This document shows positions 57,525 to 64,000 of a DNA stretch of 64,000 nucleotides, piece after piece. The translations under genes and the position numbers were made by a program. The DNA is taken from the NCBI RefSeq assembly GCF_026559675.1, contig NZ_CP092891.1, forward strand, positions 2,480,001 through 2,544,000, read 5' to 3'. Within the stretch, counting starts at the first letter, position 1, and every line of letters begins with the position of its first letter. The notes beneath the pieces are model-generated. The model was not told the DNA's origin. It saw nothing but the letters and a program-made list of their open reading frames with translations, and did no database searches. Source of the stretch: Microbacterium oxydans (lineage in GTDB: Bacteria > Actinomycetota > Actinomycetes > Actinomycetales > Microbacteriaceae).

Positions 57525-59090
57525 GTCGGTCGTGAGGCTGCGGGCCTTCTGCAGGGCCGGCGCGAGATCGGCGATGAGTCGGGGCGGCCCGGAGATGAAC
57601 GCGTGCCGCGCGGAGAGGTCGGCGACGGTGCGCTCCAGGCTCTCCGCGTCCAGGCGGGCGCCCTGCGCCCAGCTCCAGTGCGGGGGCAGGTCGGTCGGCT
57701 CGTCGCGCGTGAACACGACCGTGCGCACGCCGGTGGCGGCCAGCTCCTCCCGGAAGGCGAGCTCGGACGCGTCGGAGGCGACGTACACGAGCACCACGTC
57801 GCGCTGCTGACCCGTCGCCTGCAGCTGACGCAGCTGCGACACGAACGGCGTGACGCCGATGCCCGCCGCCACCATGAGCACCGGCTGGTCGCCTCGGGGC
57901 AGGATGAAGTCCCCCCAGGTGCCGGTCACCGCGAACGTCGCGCCGGGCTCGGCCGCGGCCAGGGCGCGCTTGTAGCTGGACGGATGCTTCTGGTCGCCGT
58001 TCTTGTAGGCGATGCGCAGCGTCGGCAGGTCGGCCGGAGCGGAGACGATGCTGAACTCCCGCCGAGTGCCGCGGGCGTCGGGCCGGTGATGCGGCACGTC
58101 GAGCTCGAGGTACTGACCGGGCAGGAAGCGCACGCGCCCCTTCGCCCGGAAGGTGAGCTCCTGCGCGGTCGGGGAGACGAACTCGCGCCGCTGGAGCACG
58201 AGCCGCACCGAACCGCGCAGGGCGAAGGCGAACGCCAGCAGGTTCCCGATCAGCAGCGCGCGCTCCTGTCCGAGCGTGAAGAGCCCGGCGACGGAGATCG
58301 GCCATCCGGCCAGGAGGCCCACCACGACGGCCACGGCGACCTGCTGGCGGCGGCGTGGCGGCAGCGTGAGCGGCTCGGACAGCATGAACGCCCCGACGAA
58401 CACGAACGGCGACTGGAGCACCGCGAACTGCAGCGCGGTCAGCACGTCGAAGCCGATGTCGAACTCGGCCGCCTGCACCGCCTGCCGCACCACCGAGGTG
58501 GCGACAGCGACGAGCAGGAACACCAGCACGATCCGCACCTTCTCGGTGCGCCACAGCACCGCGAGGCCGAGGACGGCCACGGGGATCGTGAGCACGGGCG
58601 TGCCGACCCACCACGAGGAGGAGGTGCCCAGCCACTCGAACGCGCCGAACGCGCCGAGGATCGAGACCACCGCGGCGCCGAACGCCGCGGGGTTGAAGAT
58701 GTGGCGACCGCGCCAGGCGATGAGGTACTTCGAGACGCTCGCCACCGCTCCCGCCAGCGCGAGGCCGAGGAGGGCGCCGAGCTCGACGCCCGGCCGCAGG
58801 ACGAACAGCAGGATGAGCGCGGTGACGAGCGAGGACTCGATGCGCCACGGGAGCCGCAGGATGCGCTGCGCCACCGCGTCGACGGCCGAGATCACGATCG
58901 CGAGCACCAGGAACGACGCCACGAGCTCGAGCGGAGTCGGCGACACGATCACGCCGAACAGCGACAGCGCGAACGCGATCACGGCGAGGGCGATGAGCGC
59001 GAAGAGCACGAGACGGTACATCGACAGGGAGCCGAGCACCGCGAGGACCCGTTGGCGTGCGGCGGCGAATGACGTGATCACGGTGTCCAC
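57507..59090 (-). CDS. membrane RnfD-like / ferredoxin-NADP reductase-like fusion protein
   Basis: The 527-residue protein has about eight hydrophobic helices over residues 20-290, resembling the RnfD/NqrB membrane fold (HIFNPAAFGAAVVSILG, FMLSEPLTLPPR). A soluble flavoprotein reductase module follows, with FAD motif RREFSIVSAP, GTWGDFILP and the NAD(P) motif AAGIGVTPFVSQLRQL. There is no C-terminal 2Fe-2S domain. It probably moves electrons from NAD(P)H across or along the membrane to flavin carriers. The next genes encode ApbE (6-nt gap) and an FMN_bind lipoprotein, which supports that view. Its end lies in a tandem-repeat tract. Confidence 0.85.
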   Translation of the reverse strand: MDTVITSFAAARQRVLAVLGSLSMYRLVLFALIALAVIAFALSLFGVIVSPTPLELVASFLVLAIVISAVDAVAQRILRLPWRIESSLVTALILLFVLRPGVELGALLGLALAGAVASVSKYLIAWRGRHIFNPAAFGAAVVSILGAFGAFEWLGTSSSWWVGTPVLTIPVAVLGLAVLWRTEKVRIVLVFLLVAVATSVVRQAVQAAEFDIGFDVLTALQFAVLQSPFVFVGAFMLSEPLTLPPRRRQQVAVAVVVGLLAGWPISVAGLFTLGQERALLIGNLLAFAFALRGSVRLVLQRREFVSPTAQELTFRAKGRVRFLPGQYLELDVPHHRPDARGTRREFSIVSAPADLPTLRIAYKNGDQKHPSSYKRALAAAEPGATFAVTGTWGDFILPRGDQPVLMVAAGIGVTPFVSQLRQLQATGQQRDVVLVYVASDASELAFREELAATGVRTVVFTRDEPTDLPPHWSWAQGARLDAESLERTVADLSARHAFISGPPRLIADLAPALQKARSLTTDAFAGY

Positions 59091-59096
59091 TCTTCC

Positions 59097-59978
59097 CTAA
59101 TCCTGCGCCGCGCGGCGCGTGTCGCCTCCGGCGAGGAACAACTCCGCCGGGCACCCGGGCGAGCGCTGCACCCGCCCGTCGGTGCTCATGCGGACCCATT
59201 CCACACCCCAGGCGTCGGCGAGTTCGGGGCCGCCGTCGAAGAACAGCGCGGTCGCCACGGCATCGGCCGTCATCGTGTCCGGAGCGAGCGCCCAGGTGGC
59301 CGCCCACGTACGAACGGGCTGTCCGGTGCGGGCGTCGAGCACGTGATGCAGTCCGCTCCCCCAGGCCCGGCGGTTGATCGCCGACGCGCACAGCGCCTGG
59401 TCCTGCACCTCGACCACGCCGATCGCCTTCCGCGCGTCGTACGGGTGCTCGAGGCCGATGCGCACGGCCGCGCCGCGCACGCGGATGTCGCCACCGGCAT
59501 CCACCACGAGGTCGCCGGGCACGCGCTCCAGGACGCGCATCACGAGGTCGACCAGGCGGCCCTTGCCCAGGGCTCCGACGTCGAAGAGCGCGGGGACGGA
59601 TGCGGTGACCTCGCCGGCCGTCCAGGACACCTGCCGCTCCCAGCCTTCCGGCGCGCGCACCGGATCTCCGGCGACGAGCGAGTACTCCGCGTCGTAGCCG
59701 AGCGCGTCGAGGCTGTCGGCCACCAGCGGGTTCACGGCACCGGCGGTCGCCGCGGAGAGCTCCCGATACGCGTCGAGCATCGGACGGGCGTCGGCGGAGG
59801 CGAAGGCACCGCCCTCGCGCCCGAGGCGACGGACCTCGGAGTCCTGCCGGAACCGCGACCACTCCCGGTCGAACCGCTCGATCTCGGCGGAGACCGCCGC
59901 ACGAGCGCTGTCGGTCAGCTCCTGCGCCGACTCGATCTCCCAGTGCGTTCCGATCGCCTCGAAGCGCCAGCTCGCCAT
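59097..59978 (-). CDS. apbE: FAD:protein FMN transferase (ApbE family)
   Basis: ApbE attaches FMN from FAD to Thr or Ser of target proteins. The 293-residue protein has EIERFDREWSRFRQDSEV, FDVGALGKGRLVDLV, DAGGDIRVRG and the metal-binding TADAVATALF motif. Unlike many homologues it has no signal peptide or lipobox: it starts directly with SWRFEAIGTHWEIE, and the 14-nt gap to the upstream gene leaves no room for one. It therefore looks cytoplasmic. It lies between the membrane reductase and the FMN_bind lipoprotein, its likely partners. Confidence 0.9.
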   Translation of the reverse strand: MASWRFEAIGTHWEIESAQELTDSARAAVSAEIERFDREWSRFRQDSEVRRLGREGGAFASADARPMLDAYRELSAATAGAVNPLVADSLDALGYDAEYSLVAGDPVRAPEGWERQVSWTAGEVTASVPALFDVGALGKGRLVDLVMRVLERVPGDLVVDAGGDIRVRGAAVRIGLEHPYDARKAIGVVEVQDQALCASAINRRAWGSGLHHVLDARTGQPVRTWAATWALAPDTMTADAVATALFFDGGPELADAWGVEWVRMSTDGRVQRSPGCPAELFLAGGDTRRAAQD

Positions 59979-59992
59979 GCCGCGCCAGGCGC

Positions 59993-60463
59993 CTAGGCGG
60001 CCGCCTGCTCCTTGATGGACTGCACGGCGTCGTTGAAGCCGCCGCTGGTGAGCGAGGAGCCCGCGACGCGGCTGACGTTCAGGTCGTCGACGGCCACGCC
60101 CACGACCTCATCGGCGATGCCGTCGATGAACTGGCCCTGGTACTGCTTGCTCTCGGGGGCCTGGGGGTCGCCCGTGACCTCGACGTCGGTCACGACGCCG
60201 TCGGCGAGGGTGAGCGTGACCGAGATCTGCTCGACGGTCTCGGGCGTCTGGTACGAACCCTCGGCGGTGTAGGTGCCGTCGGTGTACGCGCCCGTCGAGT
60301 CGCCACCGGACGAGGAGGACGATCCGGAGTCCGCGGTGGCGCCGCCGTCGGCCGGGGACTCGGCGTCGGCGTTGCCGGAGCAGCCGGCGAGGACGAAGAG
60401 TCCCGCGATCCCGAGGATCGCGGATCCCTTGCGGACAGAGGTCGGTACGGTCGTGCGGATCAT
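59993..60463 (-). CDS. FMN-binding domain lipoprotein
   Basis: The 156-residue protein has a signal peptide with lipobox FVLAGC, a Ser/Gly/Asp-rich spacer and one FMN_bind domain (DGTYTAEGSY to the end). The place where the flavin acceptor motif SGAT is expected reads SSLTSGGFNDAV, so the canonical Thr is replaced by Phe; another Ser or Thr could serve, or FMN may bind non-covalently. ATG at 60463 is chosen with GGGAGGA upstream. It probably carries electrons outside the membrane for the RnfD-like reductase. Confidence 0.85.
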   Translation of the reverse strand: MIRTTVPTSVRKGSAILGIAGLFVLAGCSGNADAESPADGGATADSGSSSSSGGDSTGAYTDGTYTAEGSYQTPETVEQISVTLTLADGVVTDVEVTGDPQAPESKQYQGQFIDGIADEVVGVAVDDLNVSRVAGSSLTSGGFNDAVQSIKEQAAA

Positions 60464-60559
60464 GATGCGGTCCTCCCGGCTCGGTGTCGGTCGACTCCGG
60501 TGGTCGACCATTCGACCGTAAGCACCACGGCTATGCGCGGGCTGTGCCGTGACGATGCG

Positions 60560-61594
60560 TTACGCGTCGCCGCCGAACATGCTCGTGACGGATCCGTCCT
60601 CGAAGACCTCGTGGATGGCGCGTGCGAGCAGGGGGGCGATCGGGAGGATCGTCAGGTTGTCCCAGCGACGCGATTCCGTGAGCGGGATCGTGTCGGTGAT
60701 GACGACCTCGTCGATGGACGAGTCCTGCAGCCGATCGGATGCCGGGTCGCTGAAGATCGCGTGGGTGGCCGCGACGATGACGCGGTGGGCACCTGCGGCC
60801 TTGAGCGCCTGCGCGGCCTTGACGATCGTGCCGCCGGTGTCGATCATGTCGTCGACGAGGAGGCAGGTGCGGCCCTCGACCGTGCCGACGATCTCGTGCA
60901 CGGAGACCTGGTTGGCGACCTTCGGGTCACGACGCTTGTGGATGATCGCGAGCGGGGCGCCCAGGCTGTCCGACCAGGTGTCGGCGACGCGCACGCGGCC
61001 CATGTCGGGCGAGACGACCGTGAGGATCTCGCGGTCGGCGGGCGAGAGGGTGCGCTCGAAGTAGTCCAGCAGAACCGGCTTCGCGAACAGGTGGTCGACG
61101 GGACCGTCGAAGAAGCCCTGGATCTGCGCGGCGTGCAGGTCGACGCTCATGACACGGTCGGCACCGGCGGTCTTGAGGAGGTCGGCGACGAGGCGGGCGC
61201 TGATCGGCTCGCGACCGCGGCCCTTCTTGTCCTGACGCGAATACGGATAGTACGGGGCGACGACGGTGATGCGCTTGGCCGATGCGCGCTTCGCGGCGTC
61301 GATCATGATGAGCGTCTCCATGAGCCACTCGTTGACCGGCTCGCCGAAGGTCTGGATCAGGAACAGGTCCACTCCGCGGATCGACACCTCGAAGCGGGCG
61401 TAGATCTCACCCGAGGCGAACGTGCGGTGCTCGACCGGCGCGATCTCGGTGCCGAGGGCCTCGGCGACCGCTGCGGTGAGTGCCGGATGCGAGCGACCAC
61501 CGGCGACGACGAGCCGCTTCTTGGTCTTGGCGATGATCCCGGGGGCCACGCCGTTGTCGCGATCCAGATCGACCGTCTTCTTCTTGCGCGCCAT
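60560..61594 (-). CDS. prs: ribose-phosphate pyrophosphokinase
   Basis: Prs makes PRPP from ribose 5-phosphate and ATP for nucleotide, His and Trp synthesis. The 344-residue protein has a family-specific N-terminal extension of about 25 residues, then FASGEIYARFE, YYPYSRQDKK, the signature DLHAAQIQGFFDGPVDHL and the PRPP loop LLVDDMIDTGGTI. The order glmU-prs, with a 6-nt gap, is conserved in actinobacteria. The 96-base gap to the FMN_bind gene contains no gene. Confidence 0.96.
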   Translation of the reverse strand: MARKKKTVDLDRDNGVAPGIIAKTKKRLVVAGGRSHPALTAAVAEALGTEIAPVEHRTFASGEIYARFEVSIRGVDLFLIQTFGEPVNEWLMETLIMIDAAKRASAKRITVVAPYYPYSRQDKKGRGREPISARLVADLLKTAGADRVMSVDLHAAQIQGFFDGPVDHLFAKPVLLDYFERTLSPADREILTVVSPDMGRVRVADTWSDSLGAPLAIIHKRRDPKVANQVSVHEIVGTVEGRTCLLVDDMIDTGGTIVKAAQALKAAGAHRVIVAATHAIFSDPASDRLQDSSIDEVVITDTIPLTESRRWDNLTILPIAPLLARAIHEVFEDGSVTSMFGGDA

Positions 61595-61600
61595 GTCCGC

Positions 61601-63031
61601 CTATTCCGCCGAATTCTCGCGGGACGCAGCATCCGCCGCGCCCGTCCCTGCTCTGTTCTTCTCGACCCAGCCCTCGATGTTGCGCTGGGGGGCGACGCTC
61701 ATGGCCAGAGCGCCGGCGGGGACGTCCTTGCGGACGACGGCGCCTGCACCGGTCTTCGCACCGGCTCCCAGCCTAACGGGCGCGACGAGCACCGTGTGCG
61801 ACCCGGTGTGCACCTCGTCGCCGATCTCGGTGCGGTGCTTGTTCACGTCGTCGTAGTTGGCCGTGATCGTGCTCGCACCCAGGTTGACGCCGCGGCCGAT
61901 CGTCGCGTCGCCCACGTACGAGAGGTGCGGGACCTTGCTGCCTTCGCCGATCTCGGCGTTCTTCGTCTCGACGTAGGCGCCGATCTTGCCCTGGGCGCCC
62001 AGGACCGTGCCGGCGCGGAGGTAGGAGAACGGACCGACCGTGGCCCCGGCGCCGATCACGGCGAGGGTCGCATCGGTGCGACGGACCACGGCGTCCTCGC
62101 CCACCTCGCAGTCGACCAGCGTCGTGTCGGGGCCGATGATCGCTCCGGGGGCGACGACGGTGGTGCGCAGGATCTGCGTGTTCGGCAGGAGGGTGACGTC
62201 GGGCGCGAGCTTCGCGTCGTCGTCGATCCAGGTGGTCGCCGGGTCGATGACGGTGACGCCCTCGAGCTGCCAGCGACGGACGATGCGCTGGTTGAGCAGT
62301 CGGCCGACCTCGGCCAGCTGCGCGCGGTCGTTGACGCCGAAGGTCACCGAGATGTCGGAGACGACGGACGCCGCCACCCGGTCGCCGTCGCGACGGAGCA
62401 GACCGGGCACGTCGGTCAGGTACATCTCGCCCTGCGCGTTGTCGACGCCGACCCGGGGCAGGTAGGCCCGAAGCGTCGCGGCGCGGAACACGTACATGCC
62501 GGCGTTGATCTCGCGGACGGCCGCCTCCTCGGCGCTCGCGTCCTTCTGCTCGACGATGCGGTCGACACCGCCGTCGGCGTCGCGCACGACGCGCCCGTAG
62601 CCCGTCGGGTCGTCGACCAGCGCGGTCATCAGCGTGGCCGGCGCTCCCGAGGCGCGGTGCTCCGCGAGGAAGGCGGACAGGGTGTCGACGTCGGCCAGCG
62701 GGCAGTCGCCGGAGAGGACGAGCACGTCGCCGTCGAAGTCGTCGGGAAGAGCCTCGACCGCGACCTGCACCGCACGCCCGGTGCCGGGGACGTCGTCCTG
62801 ATCGACGAACACCGCGTCGGGGTAGTCCTCTGCGAGCGCCGCGACGACCTGGTCGCGCTCGTGACGCACGACAACCTCGACGTGCGCGGCCTGCAGCCGC
62901 CCCGCCGTGGTGAGCACGTGGCCCACCAGCGGACGCCCGCCGATCGGATGCAGCACCTTCGGCAGGCGCGACTTCATGCGGGTGCCCTGGCCTGCAGCGA
63001 GGACGATGATGGCGAGATTGTTCCCAGTCAT
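61601..63031 (-). CDS. glmU: bifunctional GlmU: UDP-GlcNAc pyrophosphorylase / GlcN-1-P acetyltransferase
   Basis: GlmU makes UDP-GlcNAc for peptidoglycan. The 476-residue protein has the nucleotidyltransferase loop VLAAGQGTRMKSRLPK near the N terminus, LSGDCPLADVDTL, EINAGMYVF and a left-handed beta helix from about residue 250, with YLRAGTVLGAQGKIGAYVETK and the acetyltransferase region GASTITANYD. The ATG at 63031 is fixed by the first motif; upstream in-frame codons are tRNA. Only one base separates the start from the tRNA-Gln 3' end, so no ordinary ribosome-binding site exists. Confidence 0.96.
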   Translation of the reverse strand: MTGNNLAIIVLAAGQGTRMKSRLPKVLHPIGGRPLVGHVLTTAGRLQAAHVEVVVRHERDQVVAALAEDYPDAVFVDQDDVPGTGRAVQVAVEALPDDFDGDVLVLSGDCPLADVDTLSAFLAEHRASGAPATLMTALVDDPTGYGRVVRDADGGVDRIVEQKDASAEEAAVREINAGMYVFRAATLRAYLPRVGVDNAQGEMYLTDVPGLLRRDGDRVAASVVSDISVTFGVNDRAQLAEVGRLLNQRIVRRWQLEGVTVIDPATTWIDDDAKLAPDVTLLPNTQILRTTVVAPGAIIGPDTTLVDCEVGEDAVVRRTDATLAVIGAGATVGPFSYLRAGTVLGAQGKIGAYVETKNAEIGEGSKVPHLSYVGDATIGRGVNLGASTITANYDDVNKHRTEIGDEVHTGSHTVLVAPVRLGAGAKTGAGAVVRKDVPAGALAMSVAPQRNIEGWVEKNRAGTGAADAASRENSAE

Positions 63032-63032
63032 G

Positions 63033-63104
63033 CTCCGCCGCCAGGACTCGAACCTAGACCTCACAGCTCCAAAGGCTGTCGTGCTGCCATTACACCACGG
63101 CGGA
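63033..63104 (-). tRNA. tRNA-Gln (anticodon TTG)
   Basis: On the minus strand the 72 bases fold as a cloverleaf: 7-bp acceptor (TCCGCCG with CGGCGGA), 3-bp D stem (GTG/CAC), 5-bp anticodon stem (ACAGC/GCTGT) with loop CTTTGGA, a 5-base variable loop and T arm CTAGG/CCTGG with TTCGAGT. The anticodon TTG reads CAA and, by wobble, CAG. CCA is not encoded. The glmU start codon lies one base beyond the discriminator base. Confidence 0.97.
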
Positions 63105-63215
63105 CCGCGACGCCCGAGGGCACCGCGGGGACAAGTCTGCCATGATCCGGCCGGTGTTCCGGTGTGTGCGGATGACGCGTGCTCGCGCCGTCATCCGTCG
63201 GAAACACGGCTCTGC

Positions 63216-63221
63216 GATGCT
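63216..63221 (+). promoter_or_regulatory. -10-like hexamer before the GNAT gene
   Basis: GATGCT ends 6 nt before the ATG at 63228. The match to a -10 box is weak, but the spacing equals that of other possible leaderless starts in the window. Confidence 0.25.
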
Positions 63222-63227
63222 GACGCC

Positions 63228-63725
63228 ATGAGCATCGTGATCGACCGGGTCGAGTCCGCCACCCCGGAGCTCGCCTCCTTCCTGCAGGCCCATCATGCGG
63301 AGATGGAGCACACCGCGCCGGCGGAGAGCCGCCACGCCCTCATGCTCGAGCGCCTGCTGACGCCGCGCGTGCGTCTGTTCGCCGGCCACCTCGACGGGAG
63401 CCCCGTCGCCACCGGTGCCCTCGCGACGGTCGAGGACGGGCACGAGGAGCTCAAGTCGATGCGGACGGATCCGGCCGTGCGCGGCCGCGGGCTGGGGAGG
63501 TCGATGCTGGCGTTCCTCCTCGCGGACGCCCGGGTGCGCGGCATCCGCCGGGTCTCGCTCGAGACCGGCAGCGCGGAGTTCTTCGTCCCGGCCCGCGCGA
63601 TGTACGCGGCGGCGGGCTTCGTCGAGTGCGGCCCGTTCGGCGGCTACCTCCCCGACCCGCACAGCACGTTCATGACGCTCGACCTGCTCGCGGTGTCCGG
63701 CACCCCGGCCCCGCGCACGCGATAA
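63228..63725 (+). CDS. GNAT-family N-acetyltransferase
   Basis: The 165-residue protein has the acetyl-CoA-binding motif A, LKSMRTDPAVRGRGLGRSML, with the R-G-x-G-x-G-like loop RGRGLG, and the motif B region FFVPARAMYAAAGFVECGPF. These are hallmarks of small cytoplasmic GNAT acetyltransferases; the acceptor is unknown. The ATG at 63228 begins the domain, and upstream in-frame sequence overlaps the tRNA and is rejected. The MarR-type gene begins 7 bases after its stop. Confidence 0.87.
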   Translation: MSIVIDRVESATPELASFLQAHHAEMEHTAPAESRHALMLERLLTPRVRLFAGHLDGSPVATGALATVEDGHEELKSMRTDPAVRGRGLGRSMLAFLLADARVRGIRRVSLETGSAEFFVPARAMYAAAGFVECGPFGGYLPDPHSTFMTLDLLAVSGTPAPRTR

Positions 63726-63726
63726 T
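63721..63726 (+). promoter_or_regulatory. -10-like hexamer of the MarR-type gene
   Basis: GATAAT ends 6 nt before the ATG at 63733 and overlaps the stop codon of the GNAT gene. This suggests a separate leaderless transcript. Confidence 0.4.
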
Positions 63727-63732
63727 GGGCGG

Positions 63733-64000
63733 ATGAGCGAGGCTGATGAGGTCGACCGGATCGTCGGCGCATGGAACACCCAGCGTCCCGACCTCGACTT
63801 CTCCCCCCTCGAGGTGCTGTCGCGGATGGACCGGCTCTCGCGACATCTCGATCGCGCCCGTCGCGACGTCTTCCGCCGCAGCGACCTGGAGCACTGGGAG
63901 TGGGACGTGCTCTCCGCGCTGCGCCGGGCGGGCGCACCGTTCCAGCTCTCCCCCAAGCAGCTGCTGCAGCAGACGCTGGTCTCCAGCGGCACCATGACCA
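63733..64000 (+). CDS. MarR-family transcriptional regulator, 5' part only
   Basis: The reading frame is open to the window edge (89 codons). It begins MSEADEVDRIVGAWNTQRPD, continues with a dimerisation helix (EVLSRMDRLSRHLDRAR) and the start of a winged helix: HWEWDVLSALRRAG, FQLSPKQLLQQTLVSSGTMT. These fit the MarR family, where the last segment is the recognition helix. The rest of the gene lies outside the window. It may control the adjacent acetyltransferase or genes further right. Confidence 0.8.
   Translation, partial: MSEADEVDRIVGAWNTQRPDLDFSPLEVLSRMDRLSRHLDRARRDVFRRSDLEHWEWDVLSALRRAGAPFQLSPKQLLQQTLVSSGTMT

Noticed and set aside
57439..59862. 807-codon frame overlapping the reductase and apbE genes
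   Set aside because: Same strand but wrong frame; Arg/Gly/Ala-rich shadow of two genes with clear motifs.
1..64000. Mobile elements, prophage, restriction or anti-phage systems
   Set aside because: No transposase, integrase, terminal repeats, phage structural or defence genes were found; gene content and base composition look uniform and chromosomal.

Overview
The window is chromosomal DNA from a high-GC actinobacterium. The best fit is the Microbacteriaceae, probably Microbacterium or a close relative. This is inferred from the codon use (strong G/C third positions, many GTG starts), an actinobacterial SdhCDAB, a CTC-type L25, the tRNA-Gln/glmU/prs block and the many start codons that sit 6-7 nt after a -10-like hexamer. 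No insertion sequence, prophage, CRISPR array, integrase or plasmid function was seen. No stretch longer than about 250 bases lacks a gene.

Layout. 168-5649: a mannitol PTS operon that also carries the general PTS genes (orphan IIB-like protein, HPr, Enzyme I, mannitol IICB, mannitol IIA, mannitol-1-phosphate dehydrogenase), with 4-nt start/stop overlaps and closed by a hairpin terminator. 5735-9695: flavin monooxygenase, BASS transporter, NAD-dependent epimerase and an alpha/beta hydrolase. 9741-19959 (minus strand): a nucleoside uptake and salvage block (BMP-type lipoprotein, ABC ATPase, two permeases, cytidine deaminase, thymidine phosphorylase, adenosine deaminase), followed by a membrane-anchored deacetylase and a PfkB kinase. 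20120-24915: mannose-1-phosphate guanylyltransferase and divergent sdhCDAB. 25028-32458: YihY-type membrane protein, exonuclease III, an SRPBCC/DUF4166/DUF4166 trio, trpS, a proline-rich membrane protein, pth, L25 and a 41-residue membrane peptide.

32469-41478 is a sugar-acid region. An MHS-type transporter, a gluconate 5-dehydrogenase-like SDR, an FAH protein, an idonate dehydrogenase-like MDR and gluconokinase form one operon. An IclR regulator, a 2-hydroxyacid dehydrogenase, a beta-hydroxyacid dehydrogenase and 6-phosphogluconate dehydrogenase follow. The parts make a route from idonate and ketogluconates through gluconate and 6-phosphogluconate to the pentose phosphate pathway. Two copies of a 24-bp element with TTGGA at both ends flank the regulator.

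41530-45085 holds an FAD-linked oxidase and a MacB-like ABC pair. 45173-55065 is a second sugar cluster with its own IclR regulator: KDPG-type aldolase, SMP-30 lactonase, DHDPS-family lyase, SDR, a sugar ABC transporter without an ATPase gene, an enolase-superfamily dehydratase and an acetylxylan-esterase-like protein. Together these resemble a non-phosphorylative oxidative route (aldose, lactone, aldonate, 2-keto-3-deoxyaldonate, cleavage) for a sugar that may arrive acetylated. A 17-bp near-repeat lies in front of both arms.

55133-57384 is an OmpR/HisKA two-component system with three phased CATAG repeats at its promoter. Across a short tandem-repeat tract lies a flavin electron-transfer module (membrane RnfD-like domain fused to a ferredoxin-reductase-like domain, ApbE, FMN_bind lipoprotein). 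The window ends with prs, glmU, a tRNA-Gln ending one base before the glmU start codon, a GNAT acetyltransferase and the 5' part of a MarR-type regulator.
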